Source: Streptosporangiaceae bacterium
GTDB lineage: Bacteria; Actinomycetota; Actinomycetes; Streptosporangiales; Streptosporangiaceae
Direction: 5' to 3'
Assembly (NCBI GenBank): GCA_030038015.1
Contig: JASHPR010000514.1
Span: 1 to 39,716, forward strand
DNA: 39,716 bases
A model generated the notes under the pieces. The model did not search any database. It worked only from the letters and a program-made list of their open reading frames with translations, and was not told where the DNA came from. Positions 34,490 through 39,716 of this stretch are shown in pieces. The position numbers were made by a program, and so were the translations under genes. The stretch's first letter is position 1; each line of letters opens with the position of its first letter.

Positions 34490-36172
34490 CTAGCTGAAGT
34501 GGATGATCTCCGGGTTGGTCACCCCGCGGGCGGGCAGCGCCAGCAGGAACCCGGGCCCCTGGTTCACCTGGACGGCGATGGTGTAGCGGTGACGGCTGCC
34601 GGCCTTCGCCTTCGCCGGTGTGGCGAAGGTGCAGGAGAAGTACCGGTGCCTGCTGACCCAGCTGCAGGTCACGGTCTCGGTCCTGATGCCCGGCCCGGCC
34701 AGGATGGCCCGCACGTCGTGCCCGGCCGACAGCGCCCTGGCCGTCGCCCCGGCCACCTCGGCACCCGTGGCCGGGTTGGTCAGGCGGAACGCGGCCGGGA
34801 AGCTGCGCGCCGACTTGCTCAGAGTCGCGCCGGGCTTGGGCGTGCTGAACCCGGCCAGGTCGTACCGGCGGGCGCTGAAGCAGCCGGACACGTACAGGTT
34901 GGAGTTGCTCGCGTCCGGGCAGATCGTGTTCGACCAGGTGTCCTGGTAGAAGTCGGCCGCCACGGCGTTGCTGCCCCAGAAGCTCGCGTCGGTGAGGTTG
35001 TCGTACTGGAACTCCGTGCTCGCGATGTTCGCGAAGTCCAGGTCCATGCCGGTCAGGTCGAGGTTCGCCAGCACCTCGCCGTACTTCAGGTCGGCCGTCG
35101 GGCCGAGCAGGTAGCCGCCGGCGAACATCCAGTGCGGGGGCAGGACCGCCGGGCCGCCTGCGATGTCCGCGGTGATCACGCCGGTCAGGGTCGCGCCCGC
35201 GAGGTCCGCGCCCTGCAACGTCGGCGCCCCGGCGCCGAACGCTTCCAGGGCGATGCTGGCGTCGGTGAGGTTCGCGCCGGTCAGGTTGGCGTTCTCGAGG
35301 TCGACGCCCGCGGCGCTGATGCCGGTGAGGTTGGCGTCGCTGAGGTTGGCGCCCGCCAGGTCGGTCCCGTAGAACGACGCGTCCTCGAGGTCGGTGCCGG
35401 ACAGGTTCACGCCGGACGCGTCGTCGCCGTCAAGGTCGGCATCCGGGCCCGCCAGGTAGCCGCTCTTCAGCTGCCAGTCGGCCGGCAGCATCGTCGTCGC
35501 GCCGGTGATGCCGCCGGACTCGACTCCCGCGAGGGACGCGCCCGTCAGGTTCGCGTCGTTGAGGTCGGCGCCGGCCAGGTTCGCGTCCCCCAGGGATGCG
35601 CCGTCAAGGTCGGCCTCGGCAAGGCTCGCCCCGGTCAGGGTCGCGCCGTCCATCAGCGCCCCGGCGAGGTCCGCCGACGACAGGCCGGCGCCGCTGAGCG
35701 CCGCGTTGCCCAGGTCGGCCCGCGGGCCGATGAGGTAGCCGTCGGTGAGCTGCCAGCCGGCCGGCAGCGTCGGCAGGGGGCTCGCGGTGACATCGCCCGA
35801 CGCCGTGTAGACCATGGTGGCGCCGGTGAGGTTGGCCGATGACAGGTTCGCCGACTTGAAGATGACCTGGTCAAGGTTGGCGCCGGTAAGGTTCGCGCCG
35901 GAAAGGTCGGCGCCTTTCATCAGCGATATGGCCAGGTCAGCGCCGGAAAGGTCGGCGCCGGACAGGTCCGCGTTGTCCAGGTCGCAGCCGGCCCAGTCGA
36001 CCCCGGGCGACGGGGCAGGCGTCACCGCCCCGGTGCTCGAGCTGACGGTTGGGCACGTCACGCCCTCGACCGCCTGGGCCGCAGAACTGCTGATCCCGGT
36101 CGCCATGCCCGCGGCCAGCGCGGCAGCCGCGAGAACCCCGAGAACGCGCATGCCAGGCTTGCGACCGGTCAT
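34490..36172 (-). CDS. Secreted pentapeptide-repeat protein
   Basis: 560 residues from the ATG at the complement of 36170-36172, preceded by GGGGAG. A signal peptide covers about 1-36 (MTGRKPGMRVLGVLAAAALA, then a cut after AQA). Pentapeptide repeats (A-[DN]-L-x-x) fill most of 62-335, predicting a right-handed quadrilateral beta-helix. Three spaced blocks of the form LPxxWxxxxGYLxGPxADL occur at 136-154, 229-247 and 344-362 and interrupt the repeats. A Cys-containing cap (418-431) and an immunoglobulin-like C-terminal domain (450-560, with a Cys503-Cys514 pair) follow. It should act outside the cell or at the cell surface; no enzyme motif is seen. Confidence 0.88.
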   Translation of the reverse strand: MTGRKPGMRVLGVLAAAALAAGMATGISSSAAQAVEGVTCPTVSSSTGAVTPAPSPGVDWAGCDLDNADLSGADLSGADLAISLMKGADLSGANLTGANLDQVIFKSANLSSANLTGATMVYTASGDVTASPLPTLPAGWQLTDGYLIGPRADLGNAALSGAGLSSADLAGALMDGATLTGASLAEADLDGASLGDANLAGADLNDANLTGASLAGVESGGITGATTMLPADWQLKSGYLAGPDADLDGDDASGVNLSGTDLEDASFYGTDLAGANLSDANLTGISAAGVDLENANLTGANLTDASIALEAFGAGAPTLQGADLAGATLTGVITADIAGGPAVLPPHWMFAGGYLLGPTADLKYGEVLANLDLTGMDLDFANIASTEFQYDNLTDASFWGSNAVAADFYQDTWSNTICPDASNSNLYVSGCFSARRYDLAGFSTPKPGATLSKSARSFPAAFRLTNPATGAEVAGATARALSAGHDVRAILAGPGIRTETVTCSWVSRHRYFSCTFATPAKAKAGSRHRYTIAVQVNQGPGFLLALPARGVTNPEIIHFS

Positions 36173-36473
36173 TGTCGCTCCCCGTCGTGAAGTGGCCGGA
36201 AACCGGCACACGCCATTCGCCCGTCTGCCAGGGCTGGCGGGGAACCTATACTCCCGAAGCGGTAAAAGCAATACGCAAACGGATAAAATCAGCCGAGCAC
36301 GGTCAACGTGACCGCCGGGCCGCCCTGATGCTGGCCGCGAGCAGCGCGCACCGCAGCAACTGGCTACGGCCCTGCGCAGCCGCATCGAGGCGCTGTCGCA
36401 GTAACCACCCGGATCGCTGTCCATCCTGTGGAAACCCACCAAGCTTCCTGAAGGTGTGCCCTACTATGTCGCC
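36173..36473. other. Divergent promoter region, no gene seen
   Basis: 301 bp between the pentapeptide gene and the lipoprotein gene. An AT-rich patch at 36240-36300 contains TATAGG (complement of 36245-36250), a possible -10 for the minus-strand gene, with a weak TTGCTT upstream. On the plus strand TACTAT at 36462-36467 serves the lipoprotein. Confidence 0.4.
36462..36467 (+). promoter_or_regulatory. -10 box TACTAT, leaderless start of the lipoprotein gene
   Basis: It ends 6 bases before the GTG at 36474; no ribosome binding site is present. Confidence 0.4.
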
Positions 36474-37625
36474 GTGCGTCGACTGCTTGCCGCGGCCCTG
36501 GCGGGCAGCGCGGTGTTGCTGGCTGCGGGCTGCTCGGCAGGCAGCCAGCAGCCAAGCTCGACGCCCAGCCGTACCACCCCGGCCAGCGTGGCGGCGTCGG
36601 CTTCGGCCAGCGCCAGCGTGTCGCCGGTTGCGGTCACCGTGCCCGCCCCGCCGTCGCCGTCAACGTCCGGTCGCCTGCACGTGCTGGCGCGCGTTCCGTT
36701 CCCGCTCCCAAGCAGCGCCTTCCTGGCGGTGGCCGCCGCCGAGGCGCCCGACGGCAGTGTGTTCGCGGCGTTCGGCCCGCAGCAGGCCGGGACCCAGGTG
36801 GCTCCCGCGGGAACGGCCGTCTACGTCGTCGACGGGGACGGGCCCGCGCAGGTCGCCGAGCACCCGCCGATCCCCATAGCGGCGCTGGCCGCCGACGACA
36901 CCTACCTGTATGTCGGCGGCGGCACGCAGATCATCGAGTACGCGCGGGCGACCGGGGCGGTCGTCCGGAGGTTGAACCTGGCCTTGCCTGTGCGGCTGAT
37001 GGCGGCCTCGGCCGGTGAGCTGTGGGCCGTTCTCGGCAGCATCAGCGGCCCCGGGCAGGTTGTCGAGATCAGCCCGGGCTCCGGCGCGACGACCACGGTC
37101 GGCACCGACGCGGCGAACGTCGCGGATGTGGCCGCCGGGCCGCTCGGCCTGTACTACGTGGAATCCGGCGGCGCGACCATCGTCCGCATCAACCCGAACG
37201 GGACCCGGCTGGAGGCATCGACCAACCAGAGCGTCAACGAGCAGCTCTCCGGCCCCGCGGCGATCCAGGCGATCAGCGTCATCGGCAGCCAGCTCCTGGT
37301 GATCCACGACGCCGGCCAGGGCCTGGACTCCTCGTCGCAGACCTACGACGCCACGACGCTCGCCGGCCCGGAGACAAACGCACCGGGCATCGCCGGCAGC
37401 AACCACGCCATCGGCAGTCTCGCCGGGCCCATCGACCAGAGCGCGCCTGACGCCCAAGCCTGCGCGGGCATGGGCTGCGCCGGCCGCTACAACGTCGCCA
37501 CCGGCGCGGTCACGGACGCCGTCACCTACCCGCAGAGCACCCGCCTGGGCCCGCTGCTCGGCCCCTATCCCGCCCTCATCGTGTTGCCCGCGGCCGGCCG
37601 GGTGTACCTGGACAGGATCGGCTGA
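36474..37625 (+). CDS. Lipoprotein with probable beta-propeller fold
   Basis: 383 residues from the GTG at 36474, which directly gives an RR-led signal peptide (VRRLLAAALAGSAVLLAAGC) with lipobox LAAGC and modified Cys20. A Ser/Thr/Pro-rich linker runs to about residue 62. The remainder shows repeated four-strand units such as GTAVYVVDGDGPAQVAEHPP, TYLYVGGGTQIIEYARATG, LWAVLGSISGPGQVVEISPG and YYVESGGATIVRINPNG, typical of a PQQ/NHL-like beta-propeller. It is probably held on the outer face of the membrane and binds a partner or ligand; no catalytic motif is visible. It is divergent from the secreted pentapeptide protein. Confidence 0.8.
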   Translation: MRRLLAAALAGSAVLLAAGCSAGSQQPSSTPSRTTPASVAASASASASVSPVAVTVPAPPSPSTSGRLHVLARVPFPLPSSAFLAVAAAEAPDGSVFAAFGPQQAGTQVAPAGTAVYVVDGDGPAQVAEHPPIPIAALAADDTYLYVGGGTQIIEYARATGAVVRRLNLALPVRLMAASAGELWAVLGSISGPGQVVEISPGSGATTTVGTDAANVADVAAGPLGLYYVESGGATIVRINPNGTRLEASTNQSVNEQLSGPAAIQAISVIGSQLLVIHDAGQGLDSSSQTYDATTLAGPETNAPGIAGSNHAIGSLAGPIDQSAPDAQACAGMGCAGRYNVATGAVTDAVTYPQSTRLGPLLGPYPALIVLPAAGRVYLDRIG

Positions 37626-37706
37626 GCCGCCGACACGGCTGCGGGTACGGCACCAGGGTGCGGGCTGGGTCCCTGCCAGGTCCCGGGCGGCGCGTCTTTC
37701 CCCGGT

Positions 37707-37839
37707 CAGCGAACCCGGGCCAGCGTGCCCGGGCCAGCGTGCCCGGGTCAGCGTGCCCGCGCCAGTGAGCCCGGGTCAGCGTGCCCGGGTCAGCGTGCCC
37801 GCGCCAGTGAGCCGGCGTCAGTGAGCCCGCGCCAGTGAG
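37707..37839. repeat. Tandem repeat, 14-bp unit, 9.5 copies
   Basis: Units of the form CAGCGTGCCCGGGT or CAGTGAGCCCGCGC repeat without a break at exact 14-bp steps from 37707. The array ends in hairpin C. There are no unique spacers, so it is not CRISPR. Confidence 0.9.
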
Positions 37840-37888
37840 GTGATGGCGTCCACGCTGTTCCTCTTACGACAGCGCGGACTCCACCACA
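37839..37888. repeat. Long hairpin element C (REP-like)
   Basis: Arms 37839-37859 and 37868-37888 pair at 16 of 21 positions around an 8-base loop CCTCTTAC. The right arm (GACAGCGCGGACTCCACCAC) matches that of hairpin A (19 of 27 over the extended arm), and the loops share CTCT. As at A, a GC-rich tandem array stands directly to its left. Confidence 0.65.
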
Positions 37889-37975
37889 CTGTTCGCCGGA
37901 CCATGTTCGGCGGCAAGATGGCCGTCAGCACGTCCTGCAACCGCCCGGATTGAAGGTCGCGAGGAGGACCAGCTC

Positions 37976-39058
37976 GTGGCGAGATGGCCGGACCAGCCGC
38001 AGCCGGCAGAAGAAAGGGCTGGTGAGCAGGCTGCTCCCGGCCACCGGCCGGTGGCGGATCGCCGGGCGCCCGCGGATCGGTCAGCGTTAGCCGACGGTCT
38101 GGGGCGATGGTCCCGCGAAAGCCTGCGGCAGCGCCTGGACCGGCTGCCCGACTGGCATCCGAGTCGGCCCAGCCAGCCGGACCGGCCCGGCGGCCAGCGC
38201 GAAGAAACCCTCCCGGACGGGCCGCAAGTGCGCCCGGAGCCGCTCACCGACGCACAGCACGAAGACCGCGTACGGCACATCCGCGGCCAGCTTGACCGGG
38301 CGCGCGATCAGGGGCTGGCGACCGACCGGCAGCACCTGGCCGACCAGCGACTCGGAATCTGGTCGAAGGATCGCCGGGATGCGCACGACGCGATCGTCGC
38401 GGATCTCTACGAGATGGCATCTAATGTTCCCTGCGAGAGGAAGGCGATCATGGCTGGAGGGCTTGGCGGCGCGGGGAAGTCGACCGTGCTCGGTGACCAC
38501 GCCCACGTTGAACAATCGCGGTACCTGACCATCAACCCGGACGGCATCAAGGAAGCGATGGCCCGGCGAGGGCTGATTCCACAGCTTGATGGCCTGTCTC
38601 CGATGGAGGCATCCGACCTGGTGCATGAGGAGTCCTCGCATATCGCCAAACTGTTAGCCGGCCGGGCGGTGAGGGATGGGAAGAACGTCATCTGGGACAT
38701 CACGATGAGCAGCGCGCCATCCACCGAGCAGCGGCTCGACGACCTGGATCGCGCGGGATACTCGACCGGCGGAATTTTCGTGGCTATCAGCATCGATGTC
38801 GCGGTGGGCCGCGCCTATACCAGGCACCGCCAAGGGCACGAGGACTACCGTGCGGGCATCGGATTCGGCGGCAGGTACATCCCGCCCGAAGTAATCAAGG
38901 CCCAAGCGGACCCAGATTGGGGCAGCGTGAACCGCCGGACGTTCGAGAAGGTCAAGCCGAGGTTCGCCGATTGGGCGGTCTACGACAACTCAGTCACTGG
39001 CCGAGATCCAATGCTGATCGACGTCGGCCATTGCCGAAGACAACGGGAGGAATGGTGA
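37976..39058 (+). CDS. Zeta-toxin-family P-loop kinase
   Basis: 360 residues from a GTG with GAGGAGG ten bases upstream. Residues 1-150 are a polar, Pro/Arg-rich N-terminal extension with a predicted helical segment (DAQHEDRVRHIRGQLDRARD). The kinase domain begins at about 155: Walker A GGLGGAGKST at 161-170, INPDGIKEAM near 186, the helix EASDLVHEESSHIAKLL, VIWDITMSS near 238 and GGRYIPPEVI near 298. Zeta toxins phosphorylate UDP-N-acetylglucosamine and block wall synthesis; related kinases have other targets. No epsilon-type antitoxin precedes it. The next gene overlaps by 4 bp and is the natural candidate partner. Confidence 0.82.
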   Translation: MARWPDQPQPAEERAGEQAAPGHRPVADRRAPADRSALADGLGRWSRESLRQRLDRLPDWHPSRPSQPDRPGGQREETLPDGPQVRPEPLTDAQHEDRVRHIRGQLDRARDQGLATDRQHLADQRLGIWSKDRRDAHDAIVADLYEMASNVPCERKAIMAGGLGGAGKSTVLGDHAHVEQSRYLTINPDGIKEAMARRGLIPQLDGLSPMEASDLVHEESSHIAKLLAGRAVRDGKNVIWDITMSSAPSTEQRLDDLDRAGYSTGGIFVAISIDVAVGRAYTRHRQGHEDYRAGIGFGGRYIPPEVIKAQADPDWGSVNRRTFEKVKPRFADWAVYDNSVTGRDPMLIDVGHCRRQREEW

Positions 39059-39345
39059 GCGAGGTCACCGACCTGATTGCCAGCTACAAAGCTGGTGAGC
39101 TCACATTGGAGGAGCTTGCCCGACGGTTCCGCAGTCGCAACTGGCCGGCAACGATGCCGCCGCCGCCATCTAGCTACCTGGATTTGGCGGCACGAGCACA
39201 AGAAGATCCCCGCCCATCCGTCGCGAACTCCTATGACGATGTCACGGCTGCCTATTCGCGAGGGGAGCTGACCCGGGAGGAGTATGACGTGCTCTCAGAG
39301 GCCGTGCTGGAAGCCAGGAAGGCTGAGGATCGGAGCACCCCATAG
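39055..39345 (+). CDS. Small helical protein coupled to the zeta-type kinase
   Basis: 96 residues from the GTG at 39055, overlapping the kinase stop as GTGA; an ATG three bases earlier is possible but too close to the GGGAGG. The protein contains the same helical motif twice: LIASYKAGELTLEELARRF at about 6-24 and VTAAYSRGELTREEYDVL at about 62-79 (consensus xYxxGELTxEEx), separated by a Pro-rich loop. The motif resembles SHOCT-like short helical modules. There is no known antitoxin signature, but position, overlap and size make it a candidate antidote or adaptor for the kinase. Confidence 0.7.
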   Translation: MSEVTDLIASYKAGELTLEELARRFRSRNWPATMPPPPSSYLDLAARAQEDPRPSVANSYDDVTAAYSRGELTREEYDVLSEAVLEARKAEDRSTP

Positions 39346-39440
39346 CCGTCGGCTGCCGTTGGCCAGTCTCCGTTGTCGATGACATCTCGGGCAAGCGGGC
39401 TGTGGCGCGTGCCAATAGCCCGTCGGCCACCCGGGGCGGG

Positions 39441-39716
39441 CTATCCGGCGGCGTTTTCGAGCCCGAATGCGATGACGCGGGTGGGGTGGATGCGGATGAT
39501 CTCGTTGGACATCCCGGGAAGCGGGGCAGGCTGGTCGGTGAGGGCTTCCGCGTGCCCCCGGATCTCGATGCAGCGGACTCTCCAGGGCTGGTAGGAGGCG
39601 ATGTCGTCGACCACGAAGGCCACGTTGGGGTTGGCGGACAGGTTGCGGAACTTGCGGCTCTGGCCCATGGCGCGACCGCCAATGTCGATGGTGCCGAGCT
39701 CGGCGTTGTACCGGAA
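39441..39716 (-). CDS. PPOX-class F420-dependent protein (N-terminus beyond window)
   Basis: 91 codons and the stop (complement of 39441-39443) are in the window; reading continues without a start through the last base. FRYNAELGTIDIGG, KFRNLSANPNVAFVVDD and PWRVRCIEIRGHAEALTD, closing with EIIRIHPTRVIAFGLEN, are diagnostic of the actinobacterial F420-binding PPOX subgroup. An internal ATG at 39668 is not the start because the conserved barrel strand continues upstream of it. It is a second PPOX protein, distantly related to the one at 20350. Confidence 0.85.
   Translation of the reverse strand, partial: FRYNAELGTIDIGGRAMGQSRKFRNLSANPNVAFVVDDIASYQPWRVRCIEIRGHAEALTDQPAPLPGMSNEIIRIHPTRVIAFGLENAAG

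Noticed and set aside
36351-36404. Possible gene tail reading ATALRSRIEALSQ then stop
   Set aside because: Only about 20 plausible codons, too short to support a remnant.
37707-37839. CRISPR array
   Set aside because: The repeats touch each other with no unique spacers and there are no cas genes.

Overview
The window comes from a high-GC actinobacterium. The evidence is the strong G/C third-position bias, a helix-turn-helix/DUF397 gene pair, a PF04672-type SAM methyltransferase, F420-type PPOX proteins, an Lsr2-like DNA-binding domain, and many genes that appear to be translated from leaderless mRNAs. A soil or filamentous lineage (Streptosporangiales-like) fits, but that placement is an inference. 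There are no tRNA or rRNA genes, CRISPR arrays, transposases or integrases.

Layout. 1-4 kb: amino-acid catabolism. The tail of a tryptophanase is followed in tandem by a complete tyrosine phenol-lyase, and both face a convergent tdh-kbl pair that degrades threonine. 4.4-7 kb: two small convergent genes that share an upstream motif, then a helix-turn-helix regulator with its DUF397 partner. 7-10.5 kb: an M20 peptidase, a HAD hydrolase and an amidase-3 protein that lacks one zinc-ligand histidine. 10.6-15.9 kb, minus strand: an SPFH protein with two zinc ribbons, two zinc-ribbon AIM24 paralogues, an unknown gene and a membrane-anchored HtrA protease. This looks like an envelope-maintenance cassette and is the most system-like locus here. 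16-19.8 kb: a divergent transketolase-like gene and a class I aminotransferase. 20-23.6 kb: a PPOX protein, a PAS-GAF-PP2C phosphatase and a methyltransferase.

23.7-26.7 kb holds a sugar isomerase and a Gfo/Idh/MocA oxidoreductase that are translationally coupled. Divergent from them lie the remnant of a family 1 beta-glucosidase and the frameshifted tail of an SRPBCC gene, so this looks like a decayed sugar locus. 26.7-30 kb is a coupled two-gene unit of unknown function whose second product carries a SEC-C zinc motif. 30-31.7 kb encodes RNase HI and an ERCC4-type nuclease fused to an Lsr2-like DNA-binding tail. 31.9-34.4 kb has an unknown gene and argG, whose start is overlapped by two ARG-box-like palindromes. 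34.5-37.6 kb has a secreted pentapeptide-repeat protein and a lipoprotein. 38-39.3 kb has a zeta-toxin-type kinase coupled to a small protein with a duplicated helical motif. The window ends inside a second PPOX gene.

Three intergenic spaces carry short GC-rich tandem repeats. Two of them are followed at once by long imperfect hairpins with 8-base loops that are related in sequence, and a rearranged third copy lies elsewhere. They look like one family of REP-like elements.
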